This document shows positions 33,872 through 43,036 of a stretch of 64,000 bases of DNA, piece after piece. Position 1 is the stretch's first letter. Each line of letters opens with the position of its first letter. The DNA is from JAJPKK01 sp035311445 (GTDB lineage Bacteria > Pseudomonadota > Alphaproteobacteria > Rhizobiales > Xanthobacteraceae): the NCBI GenBank assembly GCA_035311445.1, contig DATGCX010000393.1, positions 37,026 to 101,025 on the forward strand, in the 5' to 3' direction. Under the pieces are notes generated by a model. The model had not been told where the DNA came from. It saw only the letters and a list, made by a program, of their open reading frames with translations, and searched no databases. The position numbers and the translations under genes are program-made.

Positions 33872-34615
33872 GTGTAGGGGGCATAGCCTGACCGGACGCT
33901 GACAAAGGCGGTTTGTTCGTGTCAATGGTGTGAAAAATTGGGCCTCTGATGATTTTGGGACACACACACATGGCTAACCACGGTTTCCGGTTTCAAATGT
34001 CTGGCATAAGTTCGGCCAACCATTTCGGGCGGCGGAATCAGCGCGTGGCCTATTCGCATGACCGGACTCACTTAGGCGGTCGGCATTGCTGCTGCGCCTG
34101 TACGCCGACGTCTGTCCGCTCCCAAAAACAAAGAAGCCCGCGTCGCCTGACGCGGGCTAGGTCGGATTGATCGCCACCAACATGAGGGGCAGTTGCGATC
34201 GATGGCTATGGTGCACCGATAGGTCAGCGGCGTCGACCGGGCGAAGCTCTTTTCACCGGCATCCCCGGAGCCTAACCCCTCTTTCCGCCCCTATTCACCT
34301 CATTCGAGCATCGACCCGCATGCGCTGTATTCGATCGGTCAGCGGCAGAGATCTCGCCCTTCGCCGTGGCTCGCTTTATCAGGACCTGCACGCAGACAGC
34401 GGGTGATGGGGTGCACGTTGCTTGCAAGGTCTTGATTCTTCTGCGTGACGGGCCACCAGGGGCCCTGACACGCCGGGTGCCCGCGTCGGTCAATAAAAAG
34501 CCCTGGAGCCGCTCTATTATGGTTGGCGTAAGCGGAAACATCCAACCCTCGCCAATGTTGAGGTTGATCGGGCATCCAAGGTTAAGGTCGACCGGAGACA
34601 TTGAAGGAGGACGTC
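33872..34615. other. Gene-poor region with an unassigned terminator
   Basis: These 744 bases hold no convincing CDS on either strand. The one clear signal is a strong minus-strand terminator at 34120-34158 that belongs to no recognised gene. A small transcript ending there is possible. Confidence 0.4.
34120..34158 (-). terminator. Strong rho-independent terminator, minus strand
   Basis: AGCCCGCGTC (34135-34144) and GACGCGGGCT (34149-34158) form a perfect ten-pair stem with a GCCT loop. On the minus strand the stem is followed by TCTTTGTTTTTG. No minus-strand gene ends nearby, so it may end a small RNA. Confidence 0.7.
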
Positions 34616-35035
34616 ATGCGCCACCTCTTCATTGCGATTGTTGTCCCGGCAGTGCTGTTTGGGGCAGGAACATTTCCTGATCGCGCTGGAGCCGCAGATG
34701 TGGTCCCACCGCCCGGCTATGGACCGCCACCATCCGCATATGGGGCTCCGCCCGGATATGGGCCACCGCCGTTGGCGCCACCTAACTACGCAGCGCCACC
34801 CGATTATGCACCGCCGCCAGACTATGCGCCACCCGATTATGGCCCGCCTGCGCGTCCCTATGGGCCGCCACTATATGTAAATCCGCATCTCGCTTCACGC
34901 CCGGCGTGTGATATCCGATGGCGATGCGGTCCGTGGGGCTGCGGATGGCGGCGAGCCTGCTATCCGGAGGTCTATGCCAGACCTTACCGAGGCTATGGTC
35001 CGCCGCCCGGTCCGAGCTATTACGGCCCATATTGA
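34616..35035 (+). CDS. Exported Pro/Gly/Tyr-rich protein
   Basis: This 139-residue protein has a signal peptide (MRHLFIAIVVPAVLFGAGTF) and then units of the type PPGYGPPP, PPDYAPP and PPSAYG. A C-terminal part with three or more cysteines (ACDIRWRCGPWGCGWRRACYPE) follows, then a GPPPGPSYYGPY end. AAGGAGG lies seven bases before ATG 34616. Such proteins are common envelope or surface components of Bradyrhizobium-like bacteria; the role is unknown. Confidence 0.7.
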   Translation: MRHLFIAIVVPAVLFGAGTFPDRAGAADVVPPPGYGPPPSAYGAPPGYGPPPLAPPNYAAPPDYAPPPDYAPPDYGPPARPYGPPLYVNPHLASRPACDIRWRCGPWGCGWRRACYPEVYARPYRGYGPPPGPSYYGPY

Positions 35036-35162
35036 CGTGATTGAGCGCTCGATTGGTCCCGCAAACTGGTGACAGCCTCGCTGCCGCCAGACGCGCAGTG
35101 GATCATCACCGGTTCCGGAGATTGCTGATCCGCGTAGATTACGTCGCAACAACTGGAGATCG

Positions 35163-35774
35163 ATGAACGCTTTGAGAATGACGCGGTGGACTCATTTCAT
35201 CTTGCCGCGATGGTTGCGCGGCCGGATCTATCATGCCTTCTTAAGCCGCAAGATTGAAAATCTGCCGTCTCGTCGATTCCTTCACGATGCGATTATACCG
35301 GCCCTGCTGGAAGCGGGCTGCAAAAGCATGCTGTTTGTTGGTGTCCAGTCCTACAATCGCGAATGCCTGAGACGCTGCGAAAACGCTTCGCTGTGGACGA
35401 TCGACGTCGATCCGGAGGCAGCCAGATGGGCAAGAGCGGACCGGCACATCGTTGGTGACGTATGCGTCATCGATCAATTAGTCCCGCCGATGTGCTTCGA
35501 TGCGGTCGTCATGAACGGCGTCTTTGGCTACGGAATCAATGAAGCGTCGCAGGCTCGGGCTGCAATTTGCGCGCTCACGAAGGTCGCTAAGCACAACGCC
35601 GTTCTGGTTGTGGGCTGGAATCCCGGACGCACGATTGATTTCTGCCACCTGGCGGGCATCAAGGAATACCTCGTTCCGATATTTCTCGGCCGAATGGCGT
35701 CGCATGTCGAATTCCCGCCCGACGAAATCCAATCTCATTCTCACGCCTATGATATCTATCGTATCGCCGCTTGA
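35163..35774 (+). CDS. SAM-methyltransferase-like protein
   Basis: This 203-residue soluble protein has a Rossmann-like core. The first strand and loop read SMLFVGVQSYN in place of the usual VLDVGCGxG, the second strand ends in an acidic residue (LWTIDVDPEAARWA), and a later strand reads CFDAVVMNGVFGYG. This is the class I methyltransferase plan, with a changed motif I (FVGVQSYN), so S-adenosylmethionine binding is uncertain. GGAG precedes the ATG. It is convergent with the next small gene. Confidence 0.6.
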   Translation: MNALRMTRWTHFILPRWLRGRIYHAFLSRKIENLPSRRFLHDAIIPALLEAGCKSMLFVGVQSYNRECLRRCENASLWTIDVDPEAARWARADRHIVGDVCVIDQLVPPMCFDAVVMNGVFGYGINEASQARAAICALTKVAKHNAVLVVGWNPGRTIDFCHLAGIKEYLVPIFLGRMASHVEFPPDEIQSHSHAYDIYRIAA

Positions 35775-35809
35775 GTGGCCCAGAACTTGGGCCGCAAGGG
35801 CAGAGAGCT

Positions 35810-36049
35810 CTAAGAGCCGGCTCTGTTCCGTTTTCGCTGTTTTCTCGTGGCTGCGCGGTCCTGAATCTCCACGCGAATGCCGGCACTTTGGCGCAGAGCG
35901 GACTTCAGATCGCCGGGTCTGTTGTGCTTCTTGAGAAGATCACGAAACGCCTCGTCAGCAAGTTCCTGAAAACTCATCATGCGATCTCGCGCCAGAACAT
36001 CGAGCGCCAGCCAGGTTTCCTCATCAAACTGAACTCGCTTGCCGACCAT
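35810..36049 (-). CDS. Ribbon-helix-helix-like small protein
   Basis: This 79-residue protein begins MVGKRVQFDEETWLALDVLAR and continues MSFQELADEAFRDLLKKHN. The first strand followed by two helices matches a ribbon-helix-helix (CopG/Arc-like) fold, so DNA binding is likely. The tail is basic (RAATRKQRKRNRAGS). Related proteins with the same KRVQFDEETW start are common in Bradyrhizobium; no toxin partner is adjacent. Confidence 0.65.
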   Translation of the reverse strand: MVGKRVQFDEETWLALDVLARDRMMSFQELADEAFRDLLKKHNRPGDLKSALRQSAGIRVEIQDRAATRKQRKRNRAGS

Positions 36050-36256
36050 TGCAGAGGCCTTTCACAATTTCTGATAAATAACCCGGCCCGCGCGGATGAT
36101 GTAGGGCACCTTGGCAAGGCTTCGAACATCGGACGCGGGAGAGCCATTAAGCATGGTACGTCGGGCCATCAAGCACGGTACATCGGAGAGTCAGGATCAC
36201 GCGTGAAGCCTCCTTCGACTTCGCTGAATCACGGCTTTGCTGCGGCTTGCGGCCCG

Positions 36257-37600
36257 TTACGCGTCCAGCGCGTGGGCCAACACCTTGCGCATGACGCTGG
36301 GCAACGCGGCGTGGGGAATGTCTTCGTGGGCGATCCAATGCGTGCCGTCGGGCGCCGCGGCGGTTTTCGGCAAGCGCGCGCGGAGCACGACAAGCTCCAG
36401 CGGAAAATGGGTGAACACATGCGTGACGACGCCGGGGATGCGCTGCCAAGATACCCAGCGCGACCTCCTGGGCGCACCAGCAGGGTGCGCCGGCGCAAAC
36501 TTCGGCGCGTCCGCAAGCGCATGCGCCGCATCGAAGTCCACAGCCCATTCGGTGGTGGGCACCTCGGTCATGCCAGCGAGCAGACCCTTGCCGGCGCGGC
36601 GGCGCACCAGCACATGGCCGTCGACGCGAATGGCTACGAACGCGACGCCGCGACGCAAGCAGCCCTCGCGCTTTTTCTTCTTGCGGGGGAACGTTTCCGC
36701 GTCGCCGCGCTGGCGTGCCAAGCATGAGCCGGCAAACGGACACCTTCCGCAGACCGGCGCCTTGGGGGTGCAGATCGTCGCCCCAAGATCCATCATGGCC
36801 TGGGCGAAATCGCCGGGCCTGAGGGCCGGCACCAGCGCGGCGGCGAGCTTGCGGATCATGGACTTGGCGCCTGGCAACTCCTGTTCGACCGCGAACAGGC
36901 GCGCCACCACCCTCTCGATATTGCCGTCGACGGGACTCGTCTTGCGATCGAACGCAATGGCGGCAATTGCGGCCGCCGTGTAAGGGCCGATTCCGGGCAA
37001 CCCGAGCAGTTCCTCCTCCTGATCCGGAAATTTCCCGCGCGCCGCGAGCGCCTTGGCGCACGCATGCAGATTGCGGGCTCGGGCGTAGTAGCCGAGCCCG
37101 GCCCACAGCTTGAGTACATCCTCGATATCGACCTCCGCCAGCGCGGTCACCGACGGAAATCGCGCCACGAATCGCCGATAATAAGGGGCGACCGCCGTGA
37201 CGGTGGTCTGCTGAAGCATGATCTCCGAGAGCCACACCCGGTAGGGATCAGCGACCTCACCCGGCGGCGCCCGCCACGGCAGGACGCGGCGATGGCGGTC
37301 GAACCAGGACAGCAGGGCGGCTGGAGTGGGGGGACCCTCCCTCGCGGGGTGTCGACCTTCTCCTAGAGGTGGAGGGTCGGACTGCCGAAGACAGTCCGGA
37401 GTAGGGTGCGCCCTCCCTGACCCTCCCCCGCATGCGGGGGAGGGTAGGGAGGCGGCGGCCAGAGTGTCGCCCCCTCCGGGCCCGCCGGCGCCGGCTGACC
37501 TCGCCCCTGCAGGGGGAGGTGAAGCAATAGAACTACGGGTATTTCGCCGCTTGGGGCGCGTCTCGTGCTTTTGTCCGGCTGTTCTGGCTGCTACTGTCAT
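36257..37600 (-). CDS. mutY: A/G-specific adenine glycosylase
   Basis: The enzyme removes adenine mispaired with 8-oxoguanine. The 447-residue protein has the HhH-glycosylase core from about residue 93: WLSEIMLQQTTV with the catalytic glutamate Glu126, GIGPYTAAAI as the helix-hairpin-helix, and MMDLGATICT with the catalytic aspartate. The four Fe-S cysteines are spaced C-x6-C-x2-C-x5-C (ICTPKAPVCGRCPFAGSC). A NUDIX-like C-domain follows (HVFTHFPLELVVL). Residues 24-92 are not native: they are encoded by a palindromic repeat inserted in frame. The start at 37600 is inferred from the length upstream. It is divergent from the DUF721 gene. Confidence 0.9.
   Translation of the reverse strand: MTVAARTAGQKHETRPKRRNTRSSIASPPPAGARSAGAGGPGGGDTLAAASLPSPACGGGSGRAHPTPDCLRQSDPPPLGEGRHPAREGPPTPAALLSWFDRHRRVLPWRAPPGEVADPYRVWLSEIMLQQTTVTAVAPYYRRFVARFPSVTALAEVDIEDVLKLWAGLGYYARARNLHACAKALAARGKFPDQEEELLGLPGIGPYTAAAIAAIAFDRKTSPVDGNIERVVARLFAVEQELPGAKSMIRKLAAALVPALRPGDFAQAMMDLGATICTPKAPVCGRCPFAGSCLARQRGDAETFPRKKKKREGCLRRGVAFVAIRVDGHVLVRRRAGKGLLAGMTEVPTTEWAVDFDAAHALADAPKFAPAHPAGAPRRSRWVSWQRIPGVVTHVFTHFPLELVVLRARLPKTAAAPDGTHWIAHEDIPHAALPSVMRKVLAHALDA
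37327..37531. repeat. Repeat inserted in frame inside mutY
   Basis: This GC-rich block has hairpins CCCTCCC...GGGAGGG and CTCCCCCTGCAGGGGGAG-like arms, and it resembles the element at 48571-48715 (CCTCTCCCCGCAAGCGGGGAG type). Read in the mutY frame it gives a Gly/Pro/Ala-rich stretch of about 69 residues with no stop codon (for example SPACGGGSGRAHPTP). Confidence 0.7.
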
Positions 37601-37661
37601 GTTCTGCCTGCATCGTGACCGACCGATGTGGCAGACCTTATGGCGATGAACAAGGCCGGTG

Positions 37662-38132
37662 ATGAGCAAGCGATCCCATCCCAAACCGCTGGCCGACCTC
37701 GTCCGTGCATGCGTCGCCGGCGTGTTCGCGCGCCAGGGCTTCACGTCGTGCGAAATCGTGACTCATTGGGACGATATTGTGGGATCGGAAATTGCCACGC
37801 TGGCGGAGCCGATCCGGATGCAATGGGTCCGCAGCCGCGACCCGGACGAATCGCCGCCCGCCACCCTGGTGCTGCGCGTGGAGGGACCGGCGGCGATCGA
37901 AATCCAGCACATCTCCGCCGTGATAGTCGAGCGCGTCAATCGCCATCTCGGCTGGCAGGCGGTCGGCAGACTGGCCCTGCGCCAGGCGCCATTGACACGC
38001 CGCGGCAAGCCGCCACGGCCCAAAATCGACGAAAACGCGGCCGCCGCCATTGCGGAACAAATGACAGGGGTTGTCGACGAGGGGCTGCGGGCCGCTCTCG
38101 GCCGGCTGGGGGCGGCCATCAAACGAACGTGA
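37662..38132 (+). CDS. DUF721 (DciA-like) protein
   Basis: This 156-residue protein carries the DUF721 core: LADLVRACVAGVFARQGF, then a W-x-x-I-V-G motif (THWDDIVGSEIATLAEPIRM), then a strand TLVLRVEGPAAIEIQHIS. DUF721/DciA proteins interact with the DnaB replicative helicase in bacteria that lack DnaC; that role here is by family only. It is divergent from mutY and followed by dsbA-like and smc, a conserved order in this bacterial order. A GTG three bases upstream is also possible. Confidence 0.82.
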   Translation: MSKRSHPKPLADLVRACVAGVFARQGFTSCEIVTHWDDIVGSEIATLAEPIRMQWVRSRDPDESPPATLVLRVEGPAAIEIQHISAVIVERVNRHLGWQAVGRLALRQAPLTRRGKPPRPKIDENAAAAIAEQMTGVVDEGLRAALGRLGAAIKRT

Positions 38133-38243
38133 ACGGCCGAAAAACCGCGACACGGTGCCCGACATTGCCTCATCGCCGGGAAAGCGCTACCGGTTTTGAG
38201 AAACGCCATTATGTTCAAGTAAGAACAACGGAGATTCATCGCG

Positions 38244-38909
38244 ATGATCACCCGCCGGCAGTACCTCATGAGCACCTCGGCAGCGCTGGCGCTTGGTGCG
38301 CTCGGCAGCGTGGGCGCCTTTGAAGTATTCGACGAGCGCAGCGGACGCGCCGAAGCGCAAACCTTCTCGGTGCTCGAACTGGAGGCCAAGGGTCCGCTCG
38401 ATGACATTCCGATGGGCTCGCCCACCGCACCTGTCACCATCATCGAATATGCCTCGATGACCTGCCCGCATTGCGCCGCGTTCGCGGTCACCACCTTTCC
38501 GAAGCTGAAGGAAAAGTACATCGACACCGGCAAAGTAAGATACATTATGCGGGAATACCCGCTTGACGGACTTGCAGCGGCAGCATTCATGCTGGCGCGA
38601 TGCGCCGGGCCGGACAAGTACTATCCGCTTATCGAGACGCTGTTCGCCCAGCAGCAGAAGTGGGCTGTGAAGGAGCCGATCCCGCCGCTGCTCGCCATCG
38701 CCAAGCAGGCTGGTTTCACCCAGCAGAGCTTCGAGGCGTGCGTTAACGACAAGGACCTGCTCGACAAAGTCCAGCAGATGCGCACCCGGGGCAAGGAGAA
38801 GTTCAAGGTCGAAGCGACCCCCACTTTCTATATTAACGGTGAACGGCACTCGGGCGCGATCCCGATGGAAGAGCTCGACAAGATCCTGGCGCCGCTGATC
38901 AAGAGCTGA
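38244..38909 (+). CDS. DsbA-family thiol-disulfide oxidoreductase
   Basis: This 221-residue periplasmic protein has a leader (RRQYLMSTSAALALGALGSVGA) and a thioredoxin fold with an inserted helical domain. The active site is CPHC (Cys74, Cys77) in YASMTCPHCAAF. The cis-proline loop reads VEATPTFYING. It is likely a disulfide-forming DsbA/BdbD-type protein rather than a thioredoxin reductase partner. GGAG lies before the ATG. It sits between DUF721 and smc. Confidence 0.88.
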   Translation: MITRRQYLMSTSAALALGALGSVGAFEVFDERSGRAEAQTFSVLELEAKGPLDDIPMGSPTAPVTIIEYASMTCPHCAAFAVTTFPKLKEKYIDTGKVRYIMREYPLDGLAAAAFMLARCAGPDKYYPLIETLFAQQQKWAVKEPIPPLLAIAKQAGFTQQSFEACVNDKDLLDKVQQMRTRGKEKFKVEATPTFYINGERHSGAIPMEELDKILAPLIKS

Positions 38910-38929
38910 AGGTCTGGCATTGTAGGATT

Positions 38930-39021
38930 TGTAGCCCGGATTGATCGAAGCGAAATCCGGCAATGGCTGTTGCATTTTGCACTTCTGATCCCGGATGTCG
39001 CTACGCTCCATCCGGGCTACA
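38930..39021. repeat. Palindromic repeat, 'TGTAGCCCGGATT' type
   Basis: The outer arms are TGTAGCCCGGATTGATCG and CTCCATCCGGGCTACA, with inner arms CGAAATCCGG and CCGGATGTCG. It is the same family as 53872-53964. It lies between dsbA-like and smc. Confidence 0.85.
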
Positions 39022-39249
39022 GTCCGTGCAGACCGCCAATCGAAACACGTAATTTTGCATAAACCCACAGTTATTTTTGCGGCAACGAGCTTTGGAAAAG
39101 CGCTTCAACCCTGTTGCCGATCCCCGTCGCCCTATTCATTGTTCGTCCAATGCGGTACTTGGCTGGTGATTCTCGCGGCCATTGCCCGGGACCCACGCCA
39201 TGTTTCACGAGGCTGAACATCCCGTCGGCGCGTGCCGGGAAGGTCATCG

Positions 39250-42200
39250 ATGAAACTTAAGCGATTGCGTCTGATTGGTTTTAAGTCTTTCGTCGAGCCG
39301 GCCGATTTCCTGATCGAGCCTGGCCTGACCGGCGTCGTCGGGCCGAACGGGTGCGGCAAATCGAACCTCGTCGAAGCGTTGCGCTGGGTGATGGGCGAAG
39401 CCTCGCATAAGGCGATGCGCGCCGCCGGGATGGACGATGTCATCTTCTCCGGCAACAACAGCCGCCCAGGGCGCAATTCCGCCGAAGTGGCGATAACGAT
39501 CGATAATGCGACGCGCACGGCGCCGGCCCAGTTCAACAACGAGGACACGCTCGAAGTGTCGCGCCGGATCGAGCGCGAAGAAGGCTCGACTTATCGGCTC
39601 AACGGCCGTGAGGTGCGGGCCCGCGACATCCAGATGCTGTTCGCCGATGCATCGACCGGGGCACGCTCGCCAGCGCTGGTGCATCAGGGCCGCATCGGTG
39701 AGATCATCCAGGCCAAGCCGGAACAGCGCCGTCGGGTGCTTGAGGAGGCGGCCGGCATTTCCGGACTCCATGCACGGCGCCATGAGGCCGAGTTGCGTTT
39801 GCGCGCCGCCGAGCAGAATCTGGCCCGGCTCGAGGACGTCATCGGCCAACTGGCTGGCCAGATCGATGCGTTGAAGCGCCAGGCGCGGCAGGCGGTGCGT
39901 TATCGGACACTGTCGCAAAACATCCGCAAGGCTGAGGCGTCGCTGTTCCATCTGCGTCTCGTCCAGGCAAAGCGCGAGGTTGATGAGGCCGCGCATGCCC
40001 ATGAGACGGGTGTGCGCGAGGTTGCCGATCGCACTGCCGCCCAGGCTCAATCCGCCACCAACCAGGCGGTCGCGGCCGCAAACATCCCGGCGTTGCGAGA
40101 CGGCGAAGCGGCCGCCGCTGCCGCGCTCGCACGGCTGATCAACGCACGCGAGGCGCTTGAGCGCGAGGAGGCGCGCGCGAAGGAGCGCATCGCCGAGCTT
40201 GGGCTGCGCCTCGTTCAACTCGGCGCCGACGTCGAGCGTGAGCGCAAGCAATCGGCCGACGCTGAAGCGGCGCTGGCGCGCCTGTCCGTCGAGCAGGAGA
40301 CGCTCGCACGCGAGGCTGCGGCGAGTGCACAGCGCCGCACCAGCGCCGAAGAACGCGCCAACCTGGCCGACACGGCGCTCGCGGCAGACGAAAAAATCTT
40401 CGCCGAGGTGACGGCCGCGCTGGCGGATATGACGGCTAAGCGCACGCAGCTCGATGGCACGATCCGTGACAACGAAACGCGCCGGGCCCGTATCCAGGAA
40501 CAGCTGGCCCAGGTGACGACCGAGCTTGATCAACTGATGACCGAAGCGGCCCGCGCGGTCGATGTCGAAGCGCTCGCGGCCGCGATGGCGTCCGCACAGG
40601 CCGCTGTAGCGACTGGGGAGACGGACGCGTTGCGTGCAGAGGCAGCTCACTCCGCCGCCCGCCAGGCACTCGATGTGACGCGCCAGCCTCTCAGCGAAGT
40701 CGAGCGCAACACCCACCGGCTCGAAACCGAAGCAAAGACCCTCGCCCGGCTGCTGCATGTCGATAACAGGAAGCTGTGGCCGCCGGCGATTGATCTGCTC
40801 ACAGTGGACAAAGGCTACGAAACCGCGCTGGGCGCCGCGCTCGGCGATGACCTCGATGCTCCGGTCGAGCCGGCTGCGCCGATGCACTGGGGCGGTGCGC
40901 CCGTCGACCCGAACGATCCGGCATTGCCGGAAGGAGTGCAGCCTCTATCCGGCTTCATCACCGCTGCGCCCGACGCCATGATGCGCCGTCTCAAGCAGAT
41001 CGGCGTGGTCGCGCGCGCCGACGGCGCCCGCCTCGCCCGCGATCTCAAGCCGGGGCAGCGGCTGGTTTCGCAGGAGGGCGACATGTGGCGCTGGGATGGC
41101 TACGCGGTCGCGGCCCATGCGCCGACCGGGGCCGCGCGCCGTCTCGCCGGCCGCAACCGTCTCGCCGACATCGAGGCAGAACTGCGCATCGTGCGGGCGG
41201 ACCTTTACATTCGACGCGAATCAGTCACTGTCGCGGAGGCGGAAGTCGCAGCGACCCGTGACGCCGAGAACGCGGCGCGGATGCGCTGGCGTGACCTGCA
41301 ACACGAGGCCGAGGCCGTGCGCGACCGCTACGCCGCCGCCGAACGTGAGCTCAACCGCATCACCTCGCGCCGCTCCGCCCTGGTCGAGGCGCAGGCGAGA
41401 CTCACTACCTCTGTGGAGGAAGCGGATGCCGCCTGCGCGGATGCCGCGGCGGAGCGAGCGGCTCTCCCGCCCAGCTCCGATCTCGAAGCGCGGTTGGCCG
41501 AGACACACACGAAGGTCGCGGACGATCGCAGAAGGGTCGCCGAGGTGCGCGCCGAAGCCCAGGCGCTCGCCCGCGAGCTTGAACTTACGCAACGTCGGCT
41601 CGCTGCGATCGCTTCGGAAGCCGTGGACTGGAAGGCGCGGCGCGACGGTGCCGCAACTCAGATCGCCACCATCGAAGCGCGCCTCGCCGACACGAAGACC
41701 GAGCATGAAAGTCTCGCCGACGCGCCGCAGCTGTTCGAGGCCAAGCGCCGCGCGCTGATCGGTGAAATCGAGGCCGCAGAAACCGCGCGCCGCGAAGCCG
41801 CCGATCGCCTTGCCGAAGGCGAGAATATGCTGGCGACGGCCGACCGCATCGCGCGCGCCGCACTGGAAGCGCTGTCGGCGGCGCGCGAAACATGCGCGCG
41901 CGCGGAAGAGCGCCATGAGGCACTGAAGCGCCGCCTTGCCGACCTCGCCACCGAGATCCGTGAAATACTCGACACAGAACCTGAAACGCTGGCCAGCCTC
42001 GCGGGCTTCGATGCCAATGCGCCGTTGCCCGACATCGCGACGATCGAGGCGGAGCTTGACAAGCTCAAGCGCGACCGCGAGCGGCTCGGCGCCGTCAACC
42101 TGCGCGCCGAGGAGGAACTGCGCGAAGTCGAGGCCCAGCACACCACGCTGACTTCCGAGCGCGACGATCTGATCGAGGCTATCAAGCGGCTGCGCCAGGG

Positions 42201-42720
42201 CATTCAGAGCCTCAACCGCGAGGCGCGCGAACGGCTGCTCAGCTCCTTCGAGGTGGTCAGCGGCCACTTCCAGCGCCTGTTCACGGACCTGTTCGGCGGC
42301 GGTACCGCGGAATTGCAGCTCATCGAGCATGACGATCCGCTGGAGGCGGGGCTGGAAATCCTCGCAAAGCCGCCGGGCAAGAAGCCGGCGACACTGTCGC
42401 TGCTCTCCGGGGGCGAGCAGGCGCTCACCGCGCTGGCGCTGATCTTTGCGGTGTTTCTTACCAATCCGGCGCCGATCTGCGTGCTGGACGAAGTCGACGC
42501 GCCGCTCGACGATCATAACGTGGACCGCTTCTGCGACCTCCTTGACCAGATGGCCAAATCGACCGAAACGCGCTTCATCATCATCACGCACAATCCGATC
42601 ACCATGGCCCGCATGGACCGCTTGTTCGGCGTCACCATGGCGGAGCGTGGCGTATCGCAGCTGGTCTCGGTCGATCTCGAGGATGCGGTCAAGATACGCG
42701 AGCGCGAGGCGGTGGCGTAG
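39250..42720 (+). CDS. smc: Chromosome segregation SMC protein
   Basis: This 1156-residue protein forms the arms of the condensin-like complex with ScpA and ScpB. The N-terminal ATPase half has Walker A GPNGCGKSN near residue 32 and KLKRLRLIGFKSF at the very start. Long coiled coils flank a hinge at about residues 500-640 (a region with LWPPAIDLLTVDKGYETALG). The C-terminal half has the LSGGEQALTALALIF signature and Walker B VLDEVDAPLDD. ATG at 39250 is preferred to an upstream start because the family begins MKLKRLRL. scpA and scpB are not in the window. Confidence 0.95.
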   Translation: MKLKRLRLIGFKSFVEPADFLIEPGLTGVVGPNGCGKSNLVEALRWVMGEASHKAMRAAGMDDVIFSGNNSRPGRNSAEVAITIDNATRTAPAQFNNEDTLEVSRRIEREEGSTYRLNGREVRARDIQMLFADASTGARSPALVHQGRIGEIIQAKPEQRRRVLEEAAGISGLHARRHEAELRLRAAEQNLARLEDVIGQLAGQIDALKRQARQAVRYRTLSQNIRKAEASLFHLRLVQAKREVDEAAHAHETGVREVADRTAAQAQSATNQAVAAANIPALRDGEAAAAAALARLINAREALEREEARAKERIAELGLRLVQLGADVERERKQSADAEAALARLSVEQETLAREAAASAQRRTSAEERANLADTALAADEKIFAEVTAALADMTAKRTQLDGTIRDNETRRARIQEQLAQVTTELDQLMTEAARAVDVEALAAAMASAQAAVATGETDALRAEAAHSAARQALDVTRQPLSEVERNTHRLETEAKTLARLLHVDNRKLWPPAIDLLTVDKGYETALGAALGDDLDAPVEPAAPMHWGGAPVDPNDPALPEGVQPLSGFITAAPDAMMRRLKQIGVVARADGARLARDLKPGQRLVSQEGDMWRWDGYAVAAHAPTGAARRLAGRNRLADIEAELRIVRADLYIRRESVTVAEAEVAATRDAENAARMRWRDLQHEAEAVRDRYAAAERELNRITSRRSALVEAQARLTTSVEEADAACADAAAERAALPPSSDLEARLAETHTKVADDRRRVAEVRAEAQALARELELTQRRLAAIASEAVDWKARRDGAATQIATIEARLADTKTEHESLADAPQLFEAKRRALIGEIEAAETARREAADRLAEGENMLATADRIARAALEALSAARETCARAEERHEALKRRLADLATEIREILDTEPETLASLAGFDANAPLPDIATIEAELDKLKRDRERLGAVNLRAEEELREVEAQHTTLTSERDDLIEAIKRLRQGIQSLNREARERLLSSFEVVSGHFQRLFTDLFGGGTAELQLIEHDDPLEAGLEILAKPPGKKPATLSLLSGGEQALTALALIFAVFLTNPAPICVLDEVDAPLDDHNVDRFCDLLDQMAKSTETRFIIITHNPITMARMDRLFGVTMAERGVSQLVSVDLEDAVKIREREAVA

Positions 42721-42747
42721 GGGCTAGACAAATCGCGTACGCGTCTC

Positions 42748-43005
42748 ATGCTCAAGGCGTTGGCGGAACATATCTGCGCTTGTCACAACAAAGCAGCGGA
42801 ATGCCGAGAAAAGGCGAACGAGATCGCCAACGCAGCTACGGATGTCACCAACTCGGATATCGGGGCCGCTTATCTCGAAATGGAGAGTCGGTGGATGCAA
42901 TTGGCGCAAAGCTTTGAGTTCGTTTCTTCCATGAAGGACGTAATTCACAAAATGACTTTATGTGGCTGCATGGTGTACGAACTGCTCGGGTTTGGAACCC
43001 CGTAA
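42748..43005 (+). CDS. Small conserved helical protein
   Basis: This 85-residue protein has a helical pattern (HNKAAECREKANEIANAATD, then AYLEMESRWMQLAQSFEFV). It matches a widespread small family in Bradyrhizobium in which 'AAECR-KA' and 'ME-RW--LA-SYEF' are the conserved parts. The function is unknown. The N-terminal residues before HNKAAE and the last ~25 residues are less family-like. It follows smc by 27 bases, but its ribosome site is weak. Confidence 0.6.
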   Translation: MLKALAEHICACHNKAAECREKANEIANAATDVTNSDIGAAYLEMESRWMQLAQSFEFVSSMKDVIHKMTLCGCMVYELLGFGTP

Positions 43006-43036
43006 ACAAACTCGAACAAAACTGCTTTTGCTCCCG

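Noticed and set aside
33949..34170. 73-codon plus-strand frame at the terminator
   Set aside because: Cys/His/Arg-rich with no ribosome site, and it ends inside the hairpin; not coding-like.
39244..42591. Long minus-strand frames (547 and 456 codons)
   Set aside because: They lie antisense to smc and have no family motifs or ribosome sites.
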